The notes under the pieces were generated by a model. The model did no database searches, was not told the origin of the DNA, and saw only the letters and a list, made by a program, of their open reading frames with translations. 64,000 nt of DNA from Methylotenera sp965234545 (lineage in GTDB: Bacteria; Pseudomonadota; Gammaproteobacteria; Burkholderiales; Methylophilaceae): positions 868,001 through 932,000 of the forward strand of contig OZ248348.1 of assembly GCA_965234545.1 (NCBI GenBank). Reading direction: 5' to 3'. This document shows positions 25,604 to 34,843 of the stretch, one piece after another. How positions within the stretch are numbered: the first letter of the stretch is position 1; each line of letters begins with the position of its first letter. Both the position numbers and the translations under genes were made by a program.

Positions 25604-26380
25604 CTAGTGTGCCGCATGGGCACGTTTAAATAATGTAAAGAAATTATTTGTGGTTGCATTAGCAATATTAACTAAACTGTCTCCACGAAGGTCAGCCAAC
25701 TCTGTCGCAACAAACCGTACATAACTTGGCTGATTGGTTTTACCGCGATGCGGTATGGGTGCGAGATAAGGCGAGTCCGTTTCAATTAACAGCCTATTTA
25801 ATGGGATAGCCTTGGCTACTTGCTTTATGGTCGCGGCATTTTTAAAGGTTACTATGCCTGAAAAAGAAATATAAAATCCCATCTCCATGGCTTGCTCGGC
25901 CACTGCCAAGCTTTCCGTAAAACAGTGCATCACCCCACCCACCTTGTCAGCGCCCTCTTCTTGCATAATACGCAAGGTGTCTTCGGCGGCGTTGCGAGTG
26001 TGGATGACCAAGGGTCTATCCGATGCGATAGCGGCTTTTATATGACGACGGAACCGCTGACGTTGCCATTCTAGGTCACCAGTTAAGCGAAAATAATCCA
26101 AACCTGTTTCGCCTATGGCAATCACTTTGGGGTGATCGGCTAACCGAACTAGCTCTTCCACGCTGGGCTCGGTGATGTTTTCATAGTCCGGGTGCACGCC
26201 TACGGAAGCAAAAAAATTAGCATTCGTTTCAGCCAAAGCTAGTACTTGTGGAAAGTCGTCTAATGTAACGGAAATGCACAAAGCGTGACCCACTTGATGG
26301 TCTTGCATTGCCTGCTTAATTGCTGGTAAATCCTTGAGTAATTCAGGAAAGTTTAAATGGCAGTGTGAATCAACAAGCAT
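25604..26380 (-). CDS. tatD: TatD-family metal-dependent DNase
   Basis: The 258-residue TIM-barrel hydrolase has metal ligands in DSHCHLNF (residues 3-10), Glu in IAIGETGLDYF, His in VIHTRNA and VGGVMHCFT, and Asp in LIETDSPYLAPIPHRG. The family includes 3'-5' DNA exonucleases. It is the last gene of the fabF-pabC-mltG-tmk-holB-pilZ-tatD series typical of betaproteobacteria. Confidence 0.93.
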   Translation of the reverse strand: MLVDSHCHLNFPELLKDLPAIKQAMQDHQVGHALCISVTLDDFPQVLALAETNANFFASVGVHPDYENITEPSVEELVRLADHPKVIAIGETGLDYFRLTGDLEWQRQRFRRHIKAAIASDRPLVIHTRNAAEDTLRIMQEEGADKVGGVMHCFTESLAVAEQAMEMGFYISFSGIVTFKNAATIKQVAKAIPLNRLLIETDSPYLAPIPHRGKTNQPSYVRFVATELADLRGDSLVNIANATTNNFFTLFKRAHAAH

Positions 26381-26431
26381 GGCGATTGGTATTTTAAATT
26401 TGAATTATATAAAAGGGGCGTTAGGTATTTT

Positions 26432-26803
26432 TTACATGGTATGCGTATGGCGTGACGAATTTAATGCCGCACCAAGCAACTGTTCGATCTTGTCACGAGC
26501 GGTACGACCGCCCTCGTCTTCACTAAACTGCACGCCTACTCCTTGAGGTTTTTCACCTTGATTAGCCGGCGATACCCAGGCAACATGGCCAAGCACCTGT
26601 AGTTTAATCGGCTCGTCAATAAGACTTAACAGCATGTTTAGTGGTTCCCCCATGCCATGCATCTTGTCGGTTGGTATAAACAACCCGCCGCCACGCAAAA
26701 AAGGCATGTATGCCGCATGCAGGGACGCTTTTTCCTTGAAAATCAATGACAGCATGCTAGCGTGTTCGAATGGATCTGACATATTGGGCTTATCCGTATT
26801 CAC
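26432..26803 (-). CDS. PilZ-domain protein (type IV pilus)
   Basis: The 123-residue protein starts with GTG at 26803, supported by an AAGG site. It is a single atypical PilZ domain (GGGLFIPTD, LGHVAWVSPAN, GVGVQFSED). The classical c-di-GMP motif RxxxR is absent, as in P. aeruginosa PilZ, which acts in pilus assembly by protein contacts. It lies between holB and tatD, its usual place in proteobacteria. Confidence 0.88.
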   Translation of the reverse strand: MNTDKPNMSDPFEHASMLSLIFKEKASLHAAYMPFLRGGGLFIPTDKMHGMGEPLNMLLSLIDEPIKLQVLGHVAWVSPANQGEKPQGVGVQFSEDEGGRTARDKIEQLLGAALNSSRHTHTM

Positions 26804-26833
26804 TTTTTACCTTATCTATGCTGACACAGTGGC

Positions 26834-27850
26834 CTAGGCCTTTGAGAAAATCCGTGTGTAGTCGACCAACAAGGCTTCCATTTGCAATTCATGATTTAAA
26901 GGATGCAAGGCCAGCTTACGCAATTCATTTAGATTTTTTTGTAGTTGCAACAATTTAGCTAAATTTACTTTGACAGCCAGCGCCTCTAAGGCCTTTGCAT
27001 AGGCCGCATGGTAGCGCACTTGTTTGGCCTGTTTCATTAAGACCAGATCAAATAGCCATTTTTGCAAAGCCACGATGCCGGTTTCAGCAGAATGCGTCAG
27101 CAAGGCTGGCGCAACAAGGTGCGGGCTTAATTTTTCACCATGAGACAACATCTGCAAGCATTCCTTAGCCTGTGCATACTGCAAGCCATCGGCCATGGTT
27201 TTCAAAGGCGAGCCGGCAAAGTACTGCAGTTGCTGCTCCGCATTGCTTAAGCCTTGTTCAGCTAGCCAAGCTAAAGATTGGGCTGCATTGGGTGCAGGCA
27301 TATTAATTTTTTGACAGCGACTCACTATCGTCGGCAGCAAGCGTTGTATTTGCTGGGTGACCAATAAAAAAATCACGCCTTCGGCTGGCTCTTCGAGCAT
27401 TTTCAACAAGGCATTAGCAGAGGCATTATTTAGCGCCTCTGCGGGATAAATCAAAATAATCCGTAGGCCACTGCTGCGATGGCTGGATAAGCCAATAAAA
27501 TCTGTCAGATCGCGTATTTGCGCTATGGATATTTGTGTTTTTTTCTTGGTTTTTTTTGTGCTGCTTGATTCGCCTTCCACCTCGTCTTCTTGCTCGGGGC
27601 TAATTAGTTTGAAGTCTGGATGGCCGTCTTCATTAAACCAGTTGCAACTGGCGCATAGTCCGCAGGCACCAACTGCATTTTGTTCAGTGCACAATAAGCT
27701 TTTGCTGAAAAAACGAGCGAAATCAAACTTGCCTATGCCGGCTGGACCATGCAGCAAAAATGCGTGGTGCCTTTGTTGCTTGTTTGCATGCAGTTTATCC
27801 CAAAGCTGATTTTGCCAGGGGTACGGTTTTAAGTTTTGATTATTTATCAT
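26834..27850 (-). CDS. holB: DNA polymerase III subunit delta'
   Basis: The 338-residue AAA+ clamp-loader subunit has a P-loop-like GPAGIGKFDFA, zinc-binding cysteines (C..GACGLCASC, residues ~52-69) and an SRC motif (VSRCQKI). It loads the beta clamp with delta and tau/gamma. The region LLKMLEEPAEGVIFLL is typical. Its ATG overlaps the tmk stop by 4 bp. Confidence 0.93.
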   Translation of the reverse strand: MINNQNLKPYPWQNQLWDKLHANKQQRHHAFLLHGPAGIGKFDFARFFSKSLLCTEQNAVGACGLCASCNWFNEDGHPDFKLISPEQEDEVEGESSSTKKTKKKTQISIAQIRDLTDFIGLSSHRSSGLRIILIYPAEALNNASANALLKMLEEPAEGVIFLLVTQQIQRLLPTIVSRCQKINMPAPNAAQSLAWLAEQGLSNAEQQLQYFAGSPLKTMADGLQYAQAKECLQMLSHGEKLSPHLVAPALLTHSAETGIVALQKWLFDLVLMKQAKQVRYHAAYAKALEALAVKVNLAKLLQLQKNLNELRKLALHPLNHELQMEALLVDYTRIFSKA

Positions 27851-28452
27851 AAGCTTAGCATGATGCTTTCAACGGTTTTAGCAACTTCATGTAAAGGCTT
27901 ATTGGCATCGATGACTCGGAATCGATTTGGATTTGCCGAAGCCCGTTGCAAATACGCTAGGCGTATACGTGAGAAAAATGCCGCATTTTCCCGTTCAAAT
28001 TTATCCGGGCTGCGCGCAGCGCGCAGCCTTTCTACGCTTACCTCAACCGGCACATCAAATAGCAAGGTAAGGTCAGGTTGAAATTCACCTTGTACCCATT
28101 GCTCCAATGCCTCAATTTTATTTGCATTGAGGCCTTTAGCGCCACTCTGATAGGCGTAGGTAGCGTCAGTGAAGCGGTCAGATAATACGTACGCGCCTCT
28201 CGCTAGCGCTGGCTTAATAACGCATTCAATGTGCTCTTTTCGTGCGGCAAACATGAGTAGGGTTTCTGTTTCGACATGCATGGTCTCGTGTAATACCAAT
28301 TCCCGCAAACGTTCACCCAAGTCCGTTCCACCAGGCTCTCGGGTTGAAACCACTTCATGCCCTTGGGCTTGTAAAAGCGCAATGATATGGGGGATATGGG
28401 TGCTCTTACCCGCGCCATCCATGCCTTCTAATGTAATGAATTTTCCTGTCAT
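27847..28452 (-). CDS. tmk: Thymidylate kinase
   Basis: ATG at 28452 is chosen over an upstream in-frame TTG, giving MTGKFITLEGMDGAGKSTH. The P-loop is GMDGAGKST, the DR(F/Y) motif LSDRFTDATYAYQSGA, and the LID region RLRAARSPDKFERE. It phosphorylates dTMP to dTDP. It is coupled to holB by a 4-bp overlap. Confidence 0.94.
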   Translation of the reverse strand: MTGKFITLEGMDGAGKSTHIPHIIALLQAQGHEVVSTREPGGTDLGERLRELVLHETMHVETETLLMFAARKEHIECVIKPALARGAYVLSDRFTDATYAYQSGAKGLNANKIEALEQWVQGEFQPDLTLLFDVPVEVSVERLRAARSPDKFERENAAFFSRIRLAYLQRASANPNRFRVIDANKPLHEVAKTVESIMLSL

Positions 28453-28480
28453 AGTGTGTTTAATTATCAATAATTAAGCA

Positions 28481-29482
28481 TTATTTCTTGTTTTTTAATT
28501 GGTAGTGAGCCACAGCGGCATTGTGCTCGACTAATGTATTGGAGAACGCATGACTGCCATCGCCCTTGCCTACAAAATACAAGGCTTTTGTTTTAGCTGG
28601 GTGCAATGCGGCCTCTATTGCTGCCATGCCAGGCATGGCGATAGGCGTTGGCGGTAAACCTGAACGGGTATAAGTGTTGTAGGGGGTGTCGCGCAATAAA
28701 TCTTGCTTACGTATGTTGCCGTCATAATGCCGGCCCATGCCATAGATTACCGTAGGATCCGTTTGCAGTCGCATGCCTATAGCCAAACGATTAATGAACA
28801 CACCCGCTATCATGGGTCGCTCACTGGCCTTGCCCGTTTCTTTTTCAACGATGGAGGCCATGATTAGCGCCTGATAGCTGTTTTCATAGGGCAAGTTGGC
28901 GTCGCGTTTAGCCCACGCCTTAGCTAATTTGTTTTGCATGGATAAGTAACTGCGTTGCAAAATAGTCGCATCGCTAGTATTACGATTAAAGTAAAACGTG
29001 TCCGGGAAAAACAATCCCTCGGCAACGGTATATGGGGAGCCCAATGATTTCATTATTTCCGCTTCTGGCAGATTGACTAGGGTTTGCATGAGCGCATCGT
29101 TCTGTTTGATTTTCGCTTGCAGTTGGTAAAAGCTATGGCCTTCAATAAAAGTAATGCTGGCCTGCGTGGTTTTGCCGTGATTAAGGGAAAGCAATAATTG
29201 GTAAGGCGATACGTTCTTATTCAAGGTGTACTCACCCGCTTGCAAATAGGCCTCCTTATTCAGCAACTTAGCAATCAAGATAAAACGCCAAGGCTCACTT
29301 ATTACGCCTTGTCTTACCAGTTGTTTCGCAATGCTTTTAAGGCCACTGTTGGCTTGTATGCTGACCTCTTGGCTATTTGGCTGCAGTTTAAGTGGCGAAA
29401 TGGCATAGTAGACTAGGCCAGCTAGCAAGGCGCCTGTTAGAAAAAACGATAACCATAGCCATTTTTTGATACGCTTAATCAT
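28481..29482 (-). CDS. mltG: Endolytic murein transglycosylase
   Basis: The 333-residue inner-membrane protein has one N-terminal helix, a LysM-like segment and the YceG domain with catalytic Glu in MASIVEKETGKASERPMIAG and the motif LQTDPTVIYG. It cleaves nascent glycan strands to set peptidoglycan chain length. It overlaps pabC by 8 bp. Confidence 0.94.
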   Translation of the reverse strand: MIKRIKKWLWLSFFLTGALLAGLVYYAISPLKLQPNSQEVSIQANSGLKSIAKQLVRQGVISEPWRFILIAKLLNKEAYLQAGEYTLNKNVSPYQLLLSLNHGKTTQASITFIEGHSFYQLQAKIKQNDALMQTLVNLPEAEIMKSLGSPYTVAEGLFFPDTFYFNRNTSDATILQRSYLSMQNKLAKAWAKRDANLPYENSYQALIMASIVEKETGKASERPMIAGVFINRLAIGMRLQTDPTVIYGMGRHYDGNIRKQDLLRDTPYNTYTRSGLPPTPIAMPGMAAIEAALHPAKTKALYFVGKGDGSHAFSNTLVEHNAAVAHYQLKNKK

Positions 29483-30311
29483 GGGTTAGTAGCGCCCTAA
29501 AGTTTTTAGCAAGGGCTTGTTGTGGCCAAGAGGTGTTTTGAATAGACCTCACTTGAAAGACCCCAAATAGGCTGTTGCAAATCAGCACTTCATCGGCTTG
29601 CATTAAGCGCGCTAACGGCAATTGAGTGACTTGAACGGTTAAATTTAATACGCTTGCTAAGCTTAAAATTCTCTCTCGCGTGATGCCGGAGACGCCGCAT
29701 TGCATCAAGTCCGGTGTTAGTAATTGATTGCCGTAGCGAGCGAATAAATTGGCCATGGTGCATTCAATGACGTTATCTTGCTGATCTAATAATAGCCCAT
29801 CAAATGCCTCGTCATCACGCCATTCCATACGCGCCATAATGTTTTCCAGGCGATTTAAGTGTTTAATGCCAGCTAATTTGGGTTGTGCTGCTAGCCGTAA
29901 TTCACACAAATGCAAATCTACCCCAGTCGTATACATGTCTGGCGCGTAGCTTGGCATGGCGGATTGAATTAATACCCGGCTAGGACAGGTGACTGCAGGC
30001 GTCTTGTAGCCGCGCTCCCCTTCCCCTCTGGTAATGATAATTTTTGCAACGCCCAGCTTATTGCTTTCTAGTTCAGGCTCAACAAGCAGTTGCACAAAGT
30101 CATGCATAAGCAAATCGGCACTTGGGCATACCATGCCTATGGCGGCGCAGTCAGCCACCAGTTTCTGGTAATGCAGCGGCCAGCAAACAGGCATGCCACC
30201 TTTGGTTTGCATGGTGCGAAAGACGCCGTCCCCATAAGCTAAACCACGATCTAATGGCTTTATGGTTTGGCTTAAATCGCCGTTAACTATATAAGATGGT
30301 CTAGCTTGCAT
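29475..30311 (-). CDS. pabC: Aminodeoxychorismate lyase
   Basis: The 278-residue class IV PLP enzyme has the cofactor lysine in LAGIKHLNRLENIMAR and the phosphate-binding GVSGITRERIL. It releases pyruvate from 4-amino-4-deoxychorismate to make p-aminobenzoate for folate. The fabF-pabC-mltG-tmk-holB order is conserved in many proteobacteria. Confidence 0.92.
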   Translation of the reverse strand: MQARPSYIVNGDLSQTIKPLDRGLAYGDGVFRTMQTKGGMPVCWPLHYQKLVADCAAIGMVCPSADLLMHDFVQLLVEPELESNKLGVAKIIITRGEGERGYKTPAVTCPSRVLIQSAMPSYAPDMYTTGVDLHLCELRLAAQPKLAGIKHLNRLENIMARMEWRDDEAFDGLLLDQQDNVIECTMANLFARYGNQLLTPDLMQCGVSGITRERILSLASVLNLTVQVTQLPLARLMQADEVLICNSLFGVFQVRSIQNTSWPQQALAKNFRALLTHD

Positions 30312-30369
30312 AAGCCATAATTAAACCATAGAACCATGCGTACACTCGCTATCGATGGCTGAAATTAAC

Positions 30370-30401
30370 AAAAAAGCCTGTGATCGGAAAAATCACAGGC
30401 T
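30370..30401 (-). terminator. Rho-independent terminator after fabF
   Basis: Ten-bp stem AGCCTGTGAT/ATCACAGGCT with a 7-nt loop, followed on the minus strand by six T residues. It lies 28 bp past the fabF stop and separates the fab cluster from pabC, which must have its own promoter or depend on read-through. Confidence 0.85.
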
Positions 30402-30428
30402 AAATGCAAGCTCAATACCGTGGCTAAT

Positions 30429-31673
30429 TTATATTTTTTTGAATACCAAACTGCCGTTTGTGCCGCCAAAACCAAAATTATTTTTCAATGCGTAGTTAAT
30501 TTTAATGTCGCGGGCGGTATTGGCGCAGAAATCCAAATCGCATTCTGGATCTTGGTTAAAGATATTAATGGTTGGTGGTGAAACTTGATTGTAGATAGAC
30601 AAGACCGTGAATACTGACTCTAGACCACCCGCCCCGCCAAGCAAATGCCCGGTCATGGATTTGGTTGAATTAACCAATAGCTTGTAGGCGTGCTCACCAA
30701 ATGCGGCCTTAATAGCATTGGTTTCATTGGCATCACCGAGTGGCGTTGATGTGCCGTGGGCATTGATAAATTGAATCTCACTGGGGTCTATGCCTGCATT
30801 ATTCATCGCATTCACCATGGATCGGCGTGGCCCATCCATATTTGGCGCTGTCATGTGATAGGCATCAGCACTCATGCCGTAGCCACTTAGCTCTGCGTAA
30901 ATTTTTGCGCCCCGTTTTTTGGCGTGCTCGTATTCTTCTAGCACCATTACCCCAGCGCCTTCGCCAATAACAAAGCCGTCCCGGTCTTTATCCCAAGGCC
31001 TACTTGCCGTTGCTGGGTCATCGTTGCGTGTGGACAAAGCCCTGGATGCAGCAAAGCCCCCTACGGTCAATTGCGTGATGGCTGATTCAGCGCCTCCCGC
31101 AATCATGACATCGGCGTCACCATACTCTATCATGCGCGATGCGTCACCGATGGAATGCGTGCCTGTGGTGCAGGCTGTAACAATAGCGACGTTGGGGCCT
31201 TTTAAACCGAAAATAATGCTTAAATTACCTGAAATCATGTTGATGATGGTGCCAGGTATAAAGAAGGGGGATATTTTGCGCGGACCGGATTCTTTGTACA
31301 GCACATCGGTGTCTTCAATAAGCTGTATGCCCCCTATGCCGGAACCTATGGAAACCCCTATCCGCTCTGCATTTTCTTCAGTGACTTCTATGCCTGAGTC
31401 TTTAAAGGCTTCTATGCCTGCCGCCAAGCCGTACTGGATAAATGTATCCATGCGCCTAGCATCTTTGGCTGAAATGAAATCTTCCGCATTAAAATCTTTA
31501 ACTTCACCTGCTATGGTTGAAGCAAAAGCCGTCGTGTCAAATTTAGTGATCTTTGAGATACCCGATTTGCCGGCGACCAGATTAGTCCAGGCTGTATTTA
31601 CACCAATACCAACCGGTGACACGACCCCAAGGCCGGTAACAACAACACGACGTTTATTTGCTGGTTTAGACAT
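30429..31673 (-). CDS. fabF: 3-oxoacyl-ACP synthase II
   Basis: The 414-residue condensing enzyme has the Cys-His-His triad: Cys in VTACTTGTHSIG, His in NAHGTSTPLGD and His in SMTGHLLGGAG. It elongates acyl-ACP with malonyl-ACP and makes cis-vaccenate. It ends the fabH-fabD-fabG-acpP-fabF series, after a structured 142-bp spacer. Confidence 0.96.
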   Translation of the reverse strand: MSKPANKRRVVVTGLGVVSPVGIGVNTAWTNLVAGKSGISKITKFDTTAFASTIAGEVKDFNAEDFISAKDARRMDTFIQYGLAAGIEAFKDSGIEVTEENAERIGVSIGSGIGGIQLIEDTDVLYKESGPRKISPFFIPGTIINMISGNLSIIFGLKGPNVAIVTACTTGTHSIGDASRMIEYGDADVMIAGGAESAITQLTVGGFAASRALSTRNDDPATASRPWDKDRDGFVIGEGAGVMVLEEYEHAKKRGAKIYAELSGYGMSADAYHMTAPNMDGPRRSMVNAMNNAGIDPSEIQFINAHGTSTPLGDANETNAIKAAFGEHAYKLLVNSTKSMTGHLLGGAGGLESVFTVLSIYNQVSPPTINIFNQDPECDLDFCANTARDIKINYALKNNFGFGGTNGSLVFKKI

Positions 31674-31697
31674 AAGAATAGGCTCTTAGAAAAAGTT

Positions 31698-31741
31698 AAC
31701 CCAGAAATCTTAGACAAAAATTGTTAAATGATTTCTGGGTT
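31698..31741 (-). terminator. Hairpin between acpP and fabF
   Basis: Perfect 12-bp arms AACCCAGAAATC and GATTTCTGGGTT with a 20-nt loop; a T-run (CTTTTTC) follows a few bases later on the minus strand. A second stem set (GTTACT/AGTAAC enclosing CTTGC/GCAAG) lies at about 31754-31800. They likely cap or attenuate the abundant acpP transcript. Confidence 0.55.
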
Positions 31742-31815
31742 TTAATGCGACGCTGTTACTAATGTGTACTTCCTTGCGCATGAGCAAGCTCTCAGTAACG
31801 TGCTTACATTTGAAT

Positions 31816-32052
31816 TTATTTTAGGTTGGTATTGATGTAATCAATCGCTAATTGAACCGTAGTGATTTTTTCCGCTTCTTCGTCTGGGATTTCGCAGTCA
31901 AATTCTTCTTCTAGCGCCATTACCAGTTCAACAGTATCAAGCGAATCGGCACCTAAATCATCTACAAATGACGATGAGTTTTTAACATCAGCTTCATTTG
32001 CACCAAGTTGTTCAGTCACAATTTTTTTAACGCGTTGTTCGATGTCAGACAT
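31816..32052 (-). CDS. acpP: Acyl carrier protein
   Basis: The 78-residue acidic protein has the phosphopantetheine site Ser in DLGADSLDTVEL (residue ~37). It carries acyl chains for the Fab enzymes and for LpxA/LpxD encoded further right. It lies between fabG and fabF as usual. Confidence 0.97.
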   Translation of the reverse strand: MSDIEQRVKKIVTEQLGANEADVKNSSSFVDDLGADSLDTVELVMALEEEFDCEIPDEEAEKITTVQLAIDYINTNLK

Positions 32053-32147
32053 CTAATTACCCCTTTTAATAAAAAATAGCCGTGTTTATGTAACAAATCA
32101 GCTAAGTTGATATTCTACCAAAACTCGGCAAAAATATATAAAAACTT

Positions 32148-32888
32148 TTAAACCATCAGCATGCCGCCATTAACGTGTATGGTTTCGCCGGTGATATAAG
32201 CGGCAGCTGGCGAGGCTAAAAATGCCACTGTGGCTGCGATTTCTTTCACTTGGCCTAAGCGTCCCACTGGAATGCGCGCCAGCATCTTATTGGCAATGTC
32301 TTCAGGCAGGTCTGCGGTCATGTCGGTTTCTATGAAACCCGGTGCAACGCAGTTAACCGTTATGCCGCGGCTACCGACTTCGGCTGCCAGCGATTTGGTA
32401 AAACCGGTCATGCCGGCTTTTGCGGCTGCGTAATTGGTTTGCCCCGCATTGCCCATGTGTCCCACTACCGAAGATATGCTAATAATGCGTCCTACCCTGG
32501 CCTTCATCATAGGCCTTAGAACGGCCTGGCTCATGCGAAACACCGAGCTTAGGTTGGTGCTGATCACGTCATTCCAGTCTTCGTCCTTCATGCGCATTAG
32601 CAAGGTATCGCGGGTAATGCCGGCATTATTGACTAATATACTAACGTCACCGTATTTTTCTGCGATGCGGTTTAATGTCACTTCAACCTGCTCGGCATGG
32701 TTAACATCCAGCGCCATACCCTCACCTTTGATGCCATTTGCTGAGAAATGGCTGCTGATAGACGCGGCACCCGCTGCCGATGTTGCCGTGCCAATAACCG
32801 TGGCGCCAAGTTCACCCAGCGCCAATGCAATCCCTGCGCCTATGCCGCGACTGGCACCTGTAATTAAAGCAATTTGTCCGGTTAGCAT
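32148..32888 (-). CDS. fabG: 3-oxoacyl-ACP reductase
   Basis: The 246-residue short-chain dehydrogenase has the NADPH-binding TGASRGIGAGIA, NNAG motif and catalytic Ser-Tyr-Lys (ISISSVVGHMGNAGQTNYAAAKAG). It reduces 3-oxoacyl-ACP in fatty-acid elongation. Confidence 0.96.
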   Translation of the reverse strand: MLTGQIALITGASRGIGAGIALALGELGATVIGTATSAAGAASISSHFSANGIKGEGMALDVNHAEQVEVTLNRIAEKYGDVSILVNNAGITRDTLLMRMKDEDWNDVISTNLSSVFRMSQAVLRPMMKARVGRIISISSVVGHMGNAGQTNYAAAKAGMTGFTKSLAAEVGSRGITVNCVAPGFIETDMTADLPEDIANKMLARIPVGRLGQVKEIAATVAFLASPAAAYITGETIHVNGGMLMV

Positions 32889-32931
32889 ATCAAGTCCTTG
32901 TTTAAATAAACTATTGTATTAAATAAAATGC

Positions 32932-33858
32932 TTACAAAAGCGCCTTGAATTCATGCATGCTTTCATTACTGGTTAATGCTGTGCATGAAAAATCCGCTGC
33001 TATGCGTTTTGTTAGACCTGCTAACACCTTGCCTGGGCCACACTCAGCACCATGCAGTATGCCTTGATCGTATATGGCTCGCACTGTCTCTACCCAACGC
33101 ACCGGGCTGTATAACTGCTGCACCAGTGCGGTTTTTATTTCCGCCCCAGTTAGATGAGCCGATACGTCTGCATTATGCAAAACAGGGATTTGCGGGGCAG
33201 AAATCGTGACGCCACTCAAGTAGTCGGCTAACATGTCTGCCGCCGGCTGCATCAGTGCGCAATGTGACGGAACACTCACTGGCAAGGCCACAGCACGTTT
33301 TGCCCCCCTCGCTTTGGCCAATGCCATGCCGCGTTCAACGGCCTCTTTATTCCCAGCAATGACCACTTGCCCTGGCGAGTTAAAATTGACGGCTTGTAAA
33401 ACCTGATTTTCTGCGGCGTCGCTACAAACTGCAGCCACAGCCAGATCGTCCAATCCCAATAGGGCTGCCATTGCCCCTACACCAGCTGGCACGGCATTTT
33501 GCATGACCGATGCCCGGTATTGCACTAGCGGCAAACTGTCAGCAAAACTTATTGCTTGGGCTGCAACCAAGGCGGTGTACTCACCTAAACTATGACCGGC
33601 TAATATGCTGGGCTGGGCTGGGGTTTGCGCCTGCCATGCGCGCCATGTCGCAATTCCCGCCACCAACATAATGGGCTGAGTGTGCATGGTTTCATTAATG
33701 CTTTCGTTCTCTTCCGTGGCCATCTTCCAAAAATCGATGCCCAATATATCCGATGCTTCAACAAAGCTGTCGCGCACGATTTTTGTGTCGGCAAAGCCGC
33801 TCATCATGCCTACCGACTGCGAGCCTTGACCTGGGAAGAAAAAGGTAAATTTATTCAT
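32932..33858 (-). CDS. fabD: Malonyl-CoA:ACP transacylase
   Basis: The 308-residue enzyme has the nucleophile in GHSLGEYTALVAA, the FPGQGSQ start motif and His in VPSHCALM. It loads malonyl groups on ACP. It lies 40 bp after fabH and 43 bp ahead of fabG. Confidence 0.95.
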   Translation of the reverse strand: MNKFTFFFPGQGSQSVGMMSGFADTKIVRDSFVEASDILGIDFWKMATEENESINETMHTQPIMLVAGIATWRAWQAQTPAQPSILAGHSLGEYTALVAAQAISFADSLPLVQYRASVMQNAVPAGVGAMAALLGLDDLAVAAVCSDAAENQVLQAVNFNSPGQVVIAGNKEAVERGMALAKARGAKRAVALPVSVPSHCALMQPAADMLADYLSGVTISAPQIPVLHNADVSAHLTGAEIKTALVQQLYSPVRWVETVRAIYDQGILHGAECGPGKVLAGLTKRIAADFSCTALTSNESMHEFKALL

Positions 33859-33898
33859 GATGGTATGCCGTGTGAGGTCTGAAAATTTGCTTAGCTTA

Positions 33899-34843
33899 TT
33901 AGTATTTGATTAAAGCCGAGCCCCAAGTGAAGCCGCCACCAAAAGCCTCCATTAACACGGTGTCGCCACGTTTAATGCGACCGTCGCGTACGGCAACGTC
34001 TAGTGCCAAGGGGATGGATGCGGCCGACGTGTTGCCGTGCTTGTCCACTGTTACCACCACCTTGTCCATGCTCATTTCTAACTTTTTTGCGGTGGCTTGC
34101 AAAATGCGTATATTGGCTTGGTGTGGTACCAACCAGTCTATATCGGATTTTTGCAAATTGTTGGCGAGCAAGGTTTCATCTACGATAGCATCCAGGGTAT
34201 TAACCGCCACTTTAAACACGGCGTTACCTTCCATGACCACGGTATCGGCACCGTGGATGTTACGAGGGACATGCAGCATTTTTTCATAGTTGCCATCGGC
34301 ATGCAAATGCGTCGAAATGATGCCCTGTTCCTCGCTGGCTTGGAGCACCACGGCTCCGGCGCCATCGCCCCACAGTATGCAATTGCCACGATCCGTCCAG
34401 TCCACTATGCGTGAAAATGCTTCTGCCCCAACAACCAAGGCGCACTTAGCGGCACCTGATTTAATAAAATTGTCTGCGGTAGAAAGCGCGTAAACAAACC
34501 CACTGCAAACAGCTTGCATATCGAACGCTGGGCAACCGGCTATGCCTAGTTTATTTTGCAGCATGACGGCCGTGCTTGGAAAAACCTTATCTGGGGTAGT
34601 GGTGGCCACGATAATGAGGTCTATGCAGTGCGCGTCTATATTGGCCGAGGCTATGGCCTGGCGCGCTGCATGCAAGGCCAAATCGCTGGTAAATTCATCG
34701 TCAGCCACTATGTGGCGCTCACGTATGCCGGTGCGAGAAAAAATCCACTCGTCCGTGGTGTCTACCATTTTTTCTAATTCAGCATTACTTAGAATTTTTT
34801 TGGGCAGGTAGCTGCCGGTGCCTGCTATGCGTGAGTAAATCAT
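33899..34843 (-). CDS. fabH: 3-oxoacyl-ACP synthase III
   Basis: The 314-residue initiating condensing enzyme has the active Cys in DMQAVCSGFVYAL, His in VPHQANIRI and Asn in KHGNTSAASIPLAL. It condenses acetyl-CoA with malonyl-ACP. Its ATG overlaps the plsX stop by 4 bp. Confidence 0.96.
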   Translation of the reverse strand: MIYSRIAGTGSYLPKKILSNAELEKMVDTTDEWIFSRTGIRERHIVADDEFTSDLALHAARQAIASANIDAHCIDLIIVATTTPDKVFPSTAVMLQNKLGIAGCPAFDMQAVCSGFVYALSTADNFIKSGAAKCALVVGAEAFSRIVDWTDRGNCILWGDGAGAVVLQASEEQGIISTHLHADGNYEKMLHVPRNIHGADTVVMEGNAVFKVAVNTLDAIVDETLLANNLQKSDIDWLVPHQANIRILQATAKKLEMSMDKVVVTVDKHGNTSAASIPLALDVAVRDGRIKRGDTVLMEAFGGGFTWGSALIKY

